Below, piece by piece: positions 15,701-24,498 of a stretch of 64,000 bases of DNA. The position numbers and the translations under genes are program-made. Numbering within the stretch: position 1 is the stretch's first letter; each line of letters begins with the position of its first letter. This DNA is from Vibrio aestuarianus (lineage in GTDB: Bacteria > Pseudomonadota > Gammaproteobacteria > Enterobacterales > Vibrionaceae): assembly GCF_012395185.1 (NCBI RefSeq), contig NZ_JAAZTU010000018.1, positions 1 through 64,000 of the forward strand. Reading direction: 5' to 3'. The notes beneath the pieces were generated by a model. The model was given only the letters and a program-made list of their open reading frames with translations, made no database searches and had not been told where the DNA came from.

Positions 15701-16152
15701 GATGATGATTGAAATAAAAATCACCATTTTCTTTAACATAAGAATGACACACTTGAGTTTGTCAGATAATTTATTCATTTATAAAGACATAAAAATCGTA
15801 TCAATTGAGCTGATGTGAGTATTTGAACTGTTTTGTTGTGAACAAGGTATCAAAATTGCGATAAATTAAGTGAGTTAATGGTTTTAACCTCTGGGATTCT
15901 ATTCACTATTTTCGAATCATTCTTGTGCTAAATATTAATTAATCTAATTTATTCTTAGAAATGTGGATAATTAGTCGTTGAGTGACTATTTATCCTGTTT
16001 TTTATGGCCTTATAGAAAATGATAATTTGTAGTATGTCACATTTACACCGAGTAAATTTACTTACCATTGCGCCACTTTAATCATTCTTTCCAATACGAT
16101 CTATTAAATATAAATACGTATTCCTGCAATATATAATAGGATAAATTTCGAT
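15701..16152. other. Intergenic region before the RidA fusion gene
   Basis: Very AT-rich; no gene or clear structure. It should hold the promoter of the following gene. AGGAT is the ribosome site. Confidence 0.5.
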
Positions 16153-17388
16153 ATGACTGGCGATATTGTAAAAGTTTCAAGAAACACAGACAACGCACCT
16201 AAAAGCACTGTATCTACTCAAACTGTAGCTTTTTCTCATTATAATAATATTTCAGCTCAACTACCTATAGATCCTACAACAGGTGAAATTGTAGTGGGTT
16301 GTGTAAAGGACCAAGCCAAACAGTGCTTAAAAAATATTAAAGCGATAGTGGAAAGTATTGACCATGTTATGGACGATGTGGTGAAGATTAATATCTTCGT
16401 TAAAAATATTGCCGATGTTGATGCTATCGATGAAGTTTATCCAGCCTTTTTCCAAAGTTCCCTTCCTACCCGCACGACTGTCGCGGTTGCCGCTTTACCG
16501 ATGAGCGATGCTTTAGTTCAAATGGATGCGCTTATTTCAAACGGTGAAGGCACAGCTCCACAAGCTCCATGTGCACTTATTAAAGTTTCAAGGAACACAG
16601 ATAATGCACCACAAGGCTTGTATTCACAAACCGTTGCCTTTTCTCATTACAATAACCTTTCATCTCAACTGCCTATTGATCCAACCACAGGTGTATTGGT
16701 TGCAGGTGGTGTTAAAGAGCAGGCAAAACAATGTCTAAATAACATTAAAGCCATTCTAGAAAGTATCGATCATGTAATGAGTGATATCGTTAAAACAACG
16801 ATATTCCTTAAAAATATCTCAGATATTGAAGTGGTCAATGAAGTTTGTGCTGAATATTTCCCAAGTTATGTTCCGGCACGCACTGTTGTTAGCGCAGCCG
16901 CTTTACCTATGGATGCGTTGGTGCAGATTGATACCGCAGTGTCACACGGTGACGGCACACCACCACAATTGCCAGAAGATACTCGTCTACTTGTGATTGA
17001 AGCAAATAATACAGAAAATGCACCACAAGCGCCTTACTCGCATACCGTGGCTTTTTCTCATTACAACCATGTTTCTGGTCAATTACCTGTTGTTCCACAA
17101 ACAAGTGAAATAGTTGCCGGTGATGTAAAAGCGCAAGCGGAACAATGTTTGAAAAATATTAAGGCTATCATAGAAAGTGTTGACCATGTTATGGATGATA
17201 TTGTTAAAGTAAATATTCAACTTAAACATATTGAAGATATTGACGCGGTAAACGAAGTTTATACTACTTTCTTTAAAGGTGAGCTTCCTGCAAGAACAGT
17301 CGTTGGTGTTTCAGCTATTCCTATGGATGCATTAGTACAAATTGATGCAGTTGTTTCTAATTGTGAAGGAACTCCTCCGCAAGAATAA
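16153..17388 (+). CDS. Triple RidA (YjgF/UK114) domain fusion
   Basis: A 411-residue protein made of three RidA domains in tandem (residues about 4-130, 142-268, 276-405). Each repeats DNAP/ENAP at the start, TVAFSHYN, a QLPxxPxT turn, a KAIxESxDHVM helix and PxRTxVxxxAxPM. RidA enzymes hydrolyse reactive enamine/imine intermediates; the catalytic Arg (R105 of E. coli RidA) is kept in all three (PTRTT, PARTV, PARTV). The Glu120 position is Asp in all three and the Tyr17 equivalent is missing in domain 1. Since RidA normally works as a homotrimer with active sites between subunits, this may be a single-chain pseudotrimer. No signal peptide; stands alone. Confidence 0.88.
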   Translation: MTGDIVKVSRNTDNAPKSTVSTQTVAFSHYNNISAQLPIDPTTGEIVVGCVKDQAKQCLKNIKAIVESIDHVMDDVVKINIFVKNIADVDAIDEVYPAFFQSSLPTRTTVAVAALPMSDALVQMDALISNGEGTAPQAPCALIKVSRNTDNAPQGLYSQTVAFSHYNNLSSQLPIDPTTGVLVAGGVKEQAKQCLNNIKAILESIDHVMSDIVKTTIFLKNISDIEVVNEVCAEYFPSYVPARTVVSAAALPMDALVQIDTAVSHGDGTPPQLPEDTRLLVIEANNTENAPQAPYSHTVAFSHYNHVSGQLPVVPQTSEIVAGDVKAQAEQCLKNIKAIIESVDHVMDDIVKVNIQLKHIEDIDAVNEVYTTFFKGELPARTVVGVSAIPMDALVQIDAVVSNCEGTPPQE

Positions 17389-17680
17389 GTAATTTATTGT
17401 TATTTACGAAGGTTAAACTATTTATCCTAATTAAATAGAGAATAAGCAGGTCTATTTGTTTGTTGATTTCAGTATCAGTCAAGTGATTATTCCTGCTTTT
17501 AGTTTTTAGTGATCAATATAAAAATGTGTGTAATTGAAAATAACTCACTATAACATTTATGTTCGTGGTGGGTTGATTATCGTCTTCATATAAGCACTTG
17601 CTGTTAAGCCAAAATTTAGTGCATGGTTCATCCGTACTTCAGATAATAGCTCTCGGTATTGTGTTCCTTCCTGTTTCAAT

Positions 17681-18139
17681 TTACGTATCAACGTCGCCAG
17701 ACCATTCTTCAGGGTGTGTGATTAGGGTTTTGCCAGCAAAGGTTTCTGCTCGAATATCTTGCGGGTTGTAGATAGCGCATGATTCCATGGATAAGCAACC
17801 GCAGCCAATACAACCTCCGAGATCATTTTGTAGTGCCTTTAGCTGCCGAATACGATGCTCAAGCATAGCGCTCCAATTTGAGGCCATTTTTTCCCACTGC
17901 TGACGACTTGGTGCCTGATGTTTTGGTAAATTAGCCAACGAGTCTGCTATTTCTTCTAAGGTAAGACCAACCATTTGCGCTGCTTTGATCACCGCAATTC
18001 TGCGCAACACATTTCGATGATAGCGACGTTGGTTGCCTTGATTACGCCAACTATAGATAAGCCCTTTCTGTTCATAAAAATGTAAGGTGGAAACTTTAAC
18101 ACCAGCTCTTTGAGCGACTTCACCAACCGTCATTTCCAT
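17681..18139 (-). CDS. soxR: Redox-sensing regulator SoxR
   Basis: MerR-family regulator of 152 residues with a [2Fe-2S] redox sensor. The N-terminal winged helix (TVGEVAQRAGVKVSTLHFYEQKG), the dimer helix and the C-terminal cluster CIGCGCLSMESC (Cx2CxCx5C) are exactly SoxR-like. The ATG at 18139 is preferred because GGAG sits just upstream; a TTG 12 bases earlier is less likely. It is transcribed away from an MFS exporter gene, with a SoxR palindrome between them, so it probably switches on the exporter on exposure to redox-cycling compounds. Confidence 0.93.
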   Translation of the reverse strand: MEMTVGEVAQRAGVKVSTLHFYEQKGLIYSWRNQGNQRRYHRNVLRRIAVIKAAQMVGLTLEEIADSLANLPKHQAPSRQQWEKMASNWSAMLEHRIRQLKALQNDLGGCIGCGCLSMESCAIYNPQDIRAETFAGKTLITHPEEWSGDVDT

Positions 18140-18192
18140 ATTTTTCTCCAATCGACCGAGCTTTGTCCCTAATAAAATGAAAAAGCGCTTTA

Positions 18193-18210
18193 CCTAAAGT
18201 TAACTTGAGG
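18193..18210. promoter_or_regulatory. SoxR operator
   Basis: CCTAAAGTTAACTTGAGG, an 18-bp near-perfect palindrome differing at one base from the classical SoxR site, in the 112-base gap between soxR and the MFS gene. Confidence 0.85.
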
Positions 18211-18251
18211 CATTAACGTAGCATCAAATTGGCAATCGATGGAATACAAAT

Positions 18252-19478
18252 ATGGAATTGAATGTAATAAAAACTCCCACACAATTTTATCTGGCCGGAC
18301 GCTTTTTTGATGGCATCTCCTCAGGGCTATTTATGATGGCACTACCTTGGATCATGCTATCTACACCTAATATGGGTTCTTTTGTTGCTATGGTTGCTTT
18401 AGCTTGCACAGGTCTTTCCTTTATTCTGACACCATTTTTCTCAACCTTGATTGATCGTTGTTCGAGAAAGCAACTGCTGATATTGGTTCAATTATTACAA
18501 GCAAGTACTGCCGCATTAGTCGCTTTGACTTATGGGTTTGGATATCAATCTCATTGGTTACTCGCCGCAGCTCAGATGGTGTTTTGGACTTCTAGCAATT
18601 TAGCTTGGTCAACCAATAATGCTTTTACCCAAGAGAATTTTTATCAACATGAATATGCTTCGATTTCTGGAAAACAAGAGATCATCATGCAGGGAACGAC
18701 TTTGGGGGCAGGGGCATTGGGTGTTGTGCTACTAGAAATATGGGGGATGTTTGAATTCTCGTGTTTCGCTGCGATAGCTTCTGCAATCGCGAGTGTTAGC
18801 TATATATTGACACCTTATCGCCGACAATTACGTCAGTCAATGTCGGTCTCTTTTATGGCGCAAATGAAGGCGAGTAGAGAGATATTCACGCAGCGACCAC
18901 ACTTTTATGTTTTTTTAATGCTCTCGGCGTTGAGCTACCCAATACTCACTTTTCTCACTAAGTTAGTGCCTATTTGGTTTTCAGAAATAGGCATCTCGGG
19001 TGAGTGGTTTGCGGGTTATAACATTACCTTTGGAATGGGTTCATTAGTGACTGGTCTGTTTGTCGGAAGGTTATTAGGTTTAGGCTCTCATCGAGTTATT
19101 ATGATTGGCTCAATGGGGCTAGTCGCTATCATGCTCATTGGCATGAGTTTATCATTTTCTCCGCAACTACTACTGATGTTTACGTTCTTCTTTGGCACAT
19201 TTAACGCCTTAAACCGTGTTGCTCGTACAAACTGGATGCATCACAGTATTAGTATTGATCAACGTGGCCGAGCAGACGGAGGGCTACAAATGTTTGCGAC
19301 CTTAGCTCAAAGTATCAGTTATGTCGCCATCGCCTTTTTAAGTCATTTCGGCATAACGCAACTCGGTTTTTTGCTTGCAGCCGGTGTTATGGTTATGGCG
19401 GTCTTGATTATGATACGCCTGAACAAAGGGCCAGAGCTTACAACGAGGACGATTATTCAACCGAGCGTAGGCTCATAA
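18252..19478 (+). CDS. MFS transporter, probable SoxR target
   Basis: A 408-residue major facilitator with about 12 membrane segments. The loop between segments 2 and 3 carries STLIDRCSRKQLL, the usual MFS D-R-x-x-R/K pattern. N-terminal FYLAGRFFDGISSGLFMMALP and C-terminal GFLLAAGVMVMAVLIMI segments are intact. Divergent from soxR across a SoxR palindrome, so a drug or redox-active metabolite exporter is likely; the substrate is inferred only from context. Ends 11 bases from the convergent dehydrogenase gene. Confidence 0.8.
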   Translation: MELNVIKTPTQFYLAGRFFDGISSGLFMMALPWIMLSTPNMGSFVAMVALACTGLSFILTPFFSTLIDRCSRKQLLILVQLLQASTAALVALTYGFGYQSHWLLAAAQMVFWTSSNLAWSTNNAFTQENFYQHEYASISGKQEIIMQGTTLGAGALGVVLLEIWGMFEFSCFAAIASAIASVSYILTPYRRQLRQSMSVSFMAQMKASREIFTQRPHFYVFLMLSALSYPILTFLTKLVPIWFSEIGISGEWFAGYNITFGMGSLVTGLFVGRLLGLGSHRVIMIGSMGLVAIMLIGMSLSFSPQLLLMFTFFFGTFNALNRVARTNWMHHSISIDQRGRADGGLQMFATLAQSISYVAIAFLSHFGITQLGFLLAAGVMVMAVLIMIRLNKGPELTTRTIIQPSVGS

Positions 19479-19488
19479 ATGAGTTTGG

Positions 19489-20565
19489 TTACTGAGGCTG
19501 GAGACGGAAGATTTTTCCACTATCGGTTGAAAAGTAAATATAACCATCGGGGCTGATGGTGATGTCTCTTACACGTTCGCTAAGGTTTTTCAGCAACCGA
19601 TTTGATTCTGTTAGCTTACCGTTTTTAATCGATACCACATTAATGTGTGCTAATTTCAGTGCACCCGCTAATATTTTACCATTCAATTCTGGGTACTTTT
19701 CACCACGATACAACACCATGTTACTTGGTGCGATAGAGGGAATGTACACCAGTTTTGGATCTTCCATGTTCGGTAGAGATTCGGCTTCACCGACATCCAG
19801 TGGCCCCCAATATTCTTTACCGTGAGAGACTCTTGCCCACCCGTAATTTGCGCCTTTCTTAATCAGGTTGATCTCGTCACCCCCACGTGGTCCGTGCTCG
19901 ATAGACCATAGTTGTTTGGTTGCTTTGTCATAAAAGAGACCTTGAGGGTTTCGATGACCGTAGCTCCAGATTTCAGGTTTGGCTTGGGCGGGTTGAAAAG
20001 GGTTATCTTTAGGAACAGAGCCATCAAGATTAAGGCGCAAAATAGCCCCCGCATGTGTTTGGATATTTTGTCCGTTGTCGCGATCGCCTCGGTCACCAAT
20101 GGTGAAGTAAACCTTATCGTCGACAAACGCAATGCGGCTCCCATAGTGCTGGCCAGTATCAGTTATCGCGTCAGCAACAAATAGATCTTTCCAGCCGAGC
20201 AGAGCAGTGTTGTGTAGTGTTGCGGTGGCTAATGCAACAGTATTACCTTTGTCGGTGCGTTTAGTATAAGTGAAGAACAGTTTCGGATTTTGTGCGTCTG
20301 TATTAGGTGAGAGTGCAACATCAAGTAAGCCACCTTGGCCGCTAGTGTTAACATCTGAGACGCGATAGAGCTTTTCTTTTTTGCCGGACGCTATATCGAG
20401 TAACGAAATCGTACCATTTTTCTCAGTAACAACAGCGTGTTGATCGTCAAGAAACTCAATGCCCCAAGGGATCTGGAATCCATTAGCCACTTCTTGAGCT
20501 CGGTATTCTGCCGCCAGGGTCGAGAGGGATAGACAAATAAGTAGCGTTGCGACAACTGTTCTCAT
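19489..20565 (-). CDS. PQQ-dependent aldose sugar dehydrogenase (Asd/YliI-like)
   Basis: Soluble periplasmic six-bladed beta-propeller dehydrogenase of 358 residues. A cleavable signal peptide (about 18 residues ending LAA) precedes QEVANGFQIPWGIEFL, the family opening. PQQ/Ca-site motifs GQGGLLDVALSP, GDRGDRDNGQN, YGHRNPQG and IEHGPRGGDEIN are all present. The family oxidises aldose sugars with PQQ; activity depends on a PQQ supply, which cannot be judged here. Convergent with the MFS gene. Confidence 0.85.
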   Translation of the reverse strand: MRTVVATLLICLSLSTLAAEYRAQEVANGFQIPWGIEFLDDQHAVVTEKNGTISLLDIASGKKEKLYRVSDVNTSGQGGLLDVALSPNTDAQNPKLFFTYTKRTDKGNTVALATATLHNTALLGWKDLFVADAITDTGQHYGSRIAFVDDKVYFTIGDRGDRDNGQNIQTHAGAILRLNLDGSVPKDNPFQPAQAKPEIWSYGHRNPQGLFYDKATKQLWSIEHGPRGGDEINLIKKGANYGWARVSHGKEYWGPLDVGEAESLPNMEDPKLVYIPSIAPSNMVLYRGEKYPELNGKILAGALKLAHINVVSIKNGKLTESNRLLKNLSERVRDITISPDGYIYFSTDSGKIFRLQPQ

Positions 20566-20762
20566 GATTCCTTCCTCTCTGAAGTATGGCTGTATCTACA
20601 AATTAGCATTAAATTCAGTGATTGGCAGACCATTAGTTGTATATAAATGTAAAATTCTACGATATGAACTTCCCTGACTAGGACAGATCACTGTTGTTTA
20701 AAACTAATTTTATAACTTAGTCTATTTCAACAAACCAAAGCCAAATAGCGATGAACTAAAAA

Positions 20763-20792
20763 TAAAAATCCAGTGTATTGTAGACACTGGAT
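20763..20792 (-). terminator. Terminator of the minus-strand lipoprotein gene
   Basis: ATCCAGTGT / ACACTGGAT stem, followed on the minus strand by a T-rich run. Confidence 0.8.
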
Positions 20793-20839
20793 TCTTATTA
20801 CGTACTGATACCTAGAGTTCTTAGATAACGTCTTCAGCT

Positions 20840-22300
20840 TTATTGACAAGCGTCTTTTGACCAGCTCACACCATCATTTGAGCACTCAACCGAGTTTGTC
20901 CCATTCTGGTAATAATAACCTCTAGTCCAGTTACCTTGAGAATATTTAGACGTTATTATTTGAGTATAATCAAACGGAGTATTTTCAATGTATGCATTTT
21001 TATGTCTGCCCCAGCTATCTGCACCATATGAACTATTGTCATCAAAATCTACCGACAAGTAGTCTAGCGCATCAAAGTCGCTGCGAGAGACACTGTCTAA
21101 TGAATCTTCTCGATCAACCCACTCCGGGTGCGGAGCTTTATTACTAAAATTGAAGTCCGCTTGTACTTGGGTGTACTGATCTTTGTAGTCACTTACAACA
21201 GCAAACGTCAAGCTTTGCATGAATCCAGCACCTATATTTTGATCTGAGCAGCTTTCCCAATCCCGCTGTTGAGACAAGCTACGGTTCACCACACCAAAGG
21301 TGGTCAGTGAGTTAGGTTGTACCTGTTGCTTAATTGTTTCCTGAACTGAACACGAATACTGTATTCCATCACTTTTCAATGAGAGCCAAGCTTCTTTGTC
21401 ATACTCCAAACCATTTTTCTTCTGGCTATTACGCTCAATATGTTTATTTAAAATCAGTTCAGTATTTAGATCTGCTGAAACTTCATGTTCGATAACAATC
21501 AACTTGTCAGCGGTCATCACTGTTTTAACTTTATACCACTTATTAATTTCAGCTTTTTTAGAGTCATCCCAATGCTTCCAATAATAATCAACATAAGCTT
21601 GCTGGGCTGTTGGGTTCTCTTTTTGAATATCTTTGGTCTCTTGATAAGACTTTTTGATAGCGGGCATCATTTTTTGCGCTAAGTTATAGAGCTCGGCATT
21701 TTGATCTTTAACGAAATCGCCATACAAGTCCTCAACCGCGATGTTGTATCGATTCGCAATTCGGAAGTCATGCTCCCTCACATTTCTGATAATACTATCT
21801 TGAGTATTTACAGCTTGCTTCAAAGCTGAACAACTGTTTAATCCACCTTCATGTAAGTCAGCTTGAATTTCGTTCCATAACACTGTAGTCAGCGGAGTCG
21901 TTGATTTAATTTGTAGTTCAGAACTCACTGTCATTACTGGTGGGAATACTAACTGATAAGGTTCGGTAATCGGTGAGTTAGGGCTGTCCGCATCAATTGC
22001 ACCGATCGGAACGTTCACGACGATTGGCGCATAGTCCATGCAGTCAGAATTAGAACCAGTTAAAGACAATTGATAATTGCCTTCATTGTCCGTAATGCTA
22101 CTTGGCTCTCCCTCATCTAGTACGCCATTATAATTGATGTCCAAAAAGGCGGTTGCCCCTGAAATGTAACCGTCAATGGCCACACCTTGTAGGGTTTTCG
22201 TTTGAGGAGCGGGAGCAGGGGTACTGCTACCACTATCTCCTCCGCCACAAGCCGTAAGGCCACCAACTATAATTACGATAGAAATAAGCTTAAGTTTCAT
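20840..22300 (-). CDS. Hypothetical lipoprotein
   Basis: A 486-residue lipoprotein with lipobox LTACGGG (Cys near residue 18) and a Ser/Pro linker. Residues about 38-90 form a repeat of the kind VAIDGYISGATAFLDINYNG...GEPSS.TDNEGNYQL, a carboxypeptidase-regulatory/bacterial Ig-like beta-sandwich seen in many marine surface proteins, with Dx(D/N)xNG residues that could bind calcium. The remainder (about 130-486) is mostly helical then beta-rich with several paired Cys and is not recognised. Alone, with its own terminator. Confidence 0.7.
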   Translation of the reverse strand: MKLKLISIVIIVGGLTACGGGDSGSSTPAPAPQTKTLQGVAIDGYISGATAFLDINYNGVLDEGEPSSITDNEGNYQLSLTGSNSDCMDYAPIVVNVPIGAIDADSPNSPITEPYQLVFPPVMTVSSELQIKSTTPLTTVLWNEIQADLHEGGLNSCSALKQAVNTQDSIIRNVREHDFRIANRYNIAVEDLYGDFVKDQNAELYNLAQKMMPAIKKSYQETKDIQKENPTAQQAYVDYYWKHWDDSKKAEINKWYKVKTVMTADKLIVIEHEVSADLNTELILNKHIERNSQKKNGLEYDKEAWLSLKSDGIQYSCSVQETIKQQVQPNSLTTFGVVNRSLSQQRDWESCSDQNIGAGFMQSLTFAVVSDYKDQYTQVQADFNFSNKAPHPEWVDREDSLDSVSRSDFDALDYLSVDFDDNSSYGADSWGRHKNAYIENTPFDYTQIITSKYSQGNWTRGYYYQNGTNSVECSNDGVSWSKDACQ

Positions 22301-22734
22301 TCGATTAGATCCTAATGAAATACATTAATAAGTAGAGTTGCCATTGAGGGGATGACCGAGAATGACTCAAATGGTTATGGATGGCCATAATAGTCATTTA
22401 CATTCAAAAGAAACATGAAAGGTTAGAGGGAATTCATGCATGTTTTATTTTGGCCAAAGCTAAGTAAGCGCGCCCTAAACCTGCATTCTAATCACCCAGC
22501 ACGAATAATAAGATCAAACGAATAAAAAACGTCAGGTTTTGCCTTTTGCTTTTGAATAAAGTAGCCAAATGCAAGACCTGACCCCATATGTGATCGATGT
22601 TTTTAGACAGCACATTGTGCCTCTTAGCATCGGTGACTAGTCACATAGGGAGGGTATCGTCCTGCATATACGATTAACTTGATTCCCATCACCGCAATAG
22701 ACTATTGAAGTGTAAGATTAACGCAAACAGACAT
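22301..22734. other. Divergent intergenic region
   Basis: No gene seen between the lipoprotein and the TamA-like gene. It holds both promoters and the palindromic element at 22531-22585. Confidence 0.5.
22531..22585. repeat. REP-like palindromic element
   Basis: GTCAGGTTTTGC (22531-22542) pairs with GCAAGACCTGAC (22571-22582) at 11 of 12 bases, followed by CCCC. The AAGACCTGACCCC end resembles REP sequences handled by Y1-type (RAYT) transposases; that link is from memory. Confidence 0.5.
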
Positions 22735-24441
22735 ATGGCTTCTTTGGTAAAAAAAATAGTGGGTATATCAATCTGTGCGTCGCTCCCTGTTTGCAATGTT
22801 TTTGCAGCGGAATTTACGATTCAAGGGTTGGCTAAACCATTAGAGAAAAACCTCGAATACTATCTCTCGCCATTGTCTGAAACCCCTGCTAAGAACATTT
22901 CTCAAGGGCAACTCAGAAAGTTAGTTAATGATGCACTAAACCCATACGGCTATTATCACCCCAAGTTTAATGTATCTAAAAATGCAGATGAACAGGTGTC
23001 CATTGATGTGGACGTTGGTCCAGTAACGCTTATCTCGAGCTCTAGCATCTTGATCACGGGAGAAGCAGCCCAAGATCAAGATTTTATTAATTTGACTGAT
23101 GCCGCCAAGCTTCAACAAGGGCAGCCCCTTTCTCATTCAGACTACGATTCATTGAAGCGAAACTTATTGTCCCTTGCACAACAAAAAGGCTATTTAGAAG
23201 GTCATTTTGTGCAGTCAGTGATAGAAGTGATCCCAAGCATGAACCAAGCGAATGTAAAGGTGCATTTTGATAGTGGTGTTCGTTATCACTTTGGCGAAGT
23301 TTCTGTGGTGAGCTCGGTTATAGAAAACGATCGTATTGAAGCTTTAAGTCCATTTGCTAAAGGGGATGGATTTAATTCCATCAAACTGGGCGAATACCAA
23401 TCTAACCTTTCACAGACTAACTGGTTTCGCAGTGTCGCGGTAAAAGGCAATTTTGATCAAAAAACCGAAGACAACCAAGTGCCTATCGAAGTGTCGACAG
23501 TCCCTAATTCGCGAAACATAGTCCAAGTTGGTGGTGGTTATAAGACAGACTTAGGTCCTAGAGCATCACTTAAATGGACTAAGCCCTGGTATAACAGTCG
23601 TGGGCATAGTTTGAATGCGGAAGCATCGCTCTCTCAACCTGAACAATCGCTTTTGATGGGTTACAAAATACCGACCAAAAATGTTCTAACGGATTACTAC
23701 GGTATTCAGTTTGAATCTACGCGTGTCGATTATAGAGATACAGCGAGTTTTACCAATAAACTTACGTTCGAAAAGCACTGGCAGTTAGAGCGTGACTGGC
23801 AAAGTACGATGCATGTGAGGTATTTACGAGAGCAATATCAACAGGCATCGGAAGATAGTCAGTCACAATTGCTAATGCCAGGTATCACTTTTTCTCAGCT
23901 TGAGCGTAAAAATGATCAACTGGAATTGAATCATCGGCATATTTATTCTTTAGAATACTCAGAGCCTTACTTACTTTCAGATTCTCGGTTGCTTCATTTG
24001 GAAGGGAACAGCGTGTTATCTTGGGATATAAGCGAGAAGCAAAAATTTCATTTTCGTTCAAATGTCGGCATTAATATTGTTAATTCACTTGAAGATGTTC
24101 CCTCGTCGCTTCGTTTTTTTGCTGGTGGTGACGAGAATTTACGTGGGTATGATTATGAGTCGATCTCACCACGAGATGAAAATGGTGCGTTAACAGGGGC
24201 TCGTTATATGTTTACCGCTGGTTTTGAATATCAGTATCAGGTTTACCGGCAAGTTTGGTTGGGCGCGTTCTATGATATTGGTGATGCGTTTAACGACGAT
24301 ATTGCCTTGAAGCGTGGAACAGGCTTGAGCTTAATTTGGAATTCCAAGTACGTACCAATGAAAGTTGATTTTGCTTACGGATTAGATGCACCTGAGGGCG
24401 ATGAGTTTCGAATCCATTTCTCAATTGGGACTCAGTTCTAA
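22735..24441 (+). CDS. TamA-like Omp85 outer-membrane protein
   Basis: A 568-residue Omp85 protein. Signal peptide (residues 1-27, ending VFA-AEF), three POTRA domains (about 28-260) and a 16-strand beta-barrel (about 265-568) ending in Phe. The barrel contains AGGDENLRGYDYESISP, the conserved loop-6 RGY motif, and starts IVQVGGGYKTDLGPRASLKW, typical of TamA. TamA works with TamB in outer-membrane lipid/protein traffic, but no tamB follows; the next gene is convergent. It is thus likely a paralogue. The start at ATG 22735 fits the signal peptide; a TTG 30 bases upstream is an alternative and neither has a good ribosome site. Confidence 0.85.
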   Translation: MASLVKKIVGISICASLPVCNVFAAEFTIQGLAKPLEKNLEYYLSPLSETPAKNISQGQLRKLVNDALNPYGYYHPKFNVSKNADEQVSIDVDVGPVTLISSSSILITGEAAQDQDFINLTDAAKLQQGQPLSHSDYDSLKRNLLSLAQQKGYLEGHFVQSVIEVIPSMNQANVKVHFDSGVRYHFGEVSVVSSVIENDRIEALSPFAKGDGFNSIKLGEYQSNLSQTNWFRSVAVKGNFDQKTEDNQVPIEVSTVPNSRNIVQVGGGYKTDLGPRASLKWTKPWYNSRGHSLNAEASLSQPEQSLLMGYKIPTKNVLTDYYGIQFESTRVDYRDTASFTNKLTFEKHWQLERDWQSTMHVRYLREQYQQASEDSQSQLLMPGITFSQLERKNDQLELNHRHIYSLEYSEPYLLSDSRLLHLEGNSVLSWDISEKQKFHFRSNVGINIVNSLEDVPSSLRFFAGGDENLRGYDYESISPRDENGALTGARYMFTAGFEYQYQVYRQVWLGAFYDIGDAFNDDIALKRGTGLSLIWNSKYVPMKVDFAYGLDAPEGDEFRIHFSIGTQF

Positions 24442-24455
24442 CTTAAAATTGTATT

Positions 24456-24490
24456 AAAAAAGGGCTTAACCAATGGTTAAGCCCTTTTTT
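24456..24490. terminator. Bidirectional terminator
   Basis: AAAAAAGGGCTTAACC paired with GGTTAAGCCCTTTTTT, serving the TamA-like gene and the convergent phospholipase gene. Confidence 0.88.
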
Positions 24491-24498
24491 GTTGTCGG

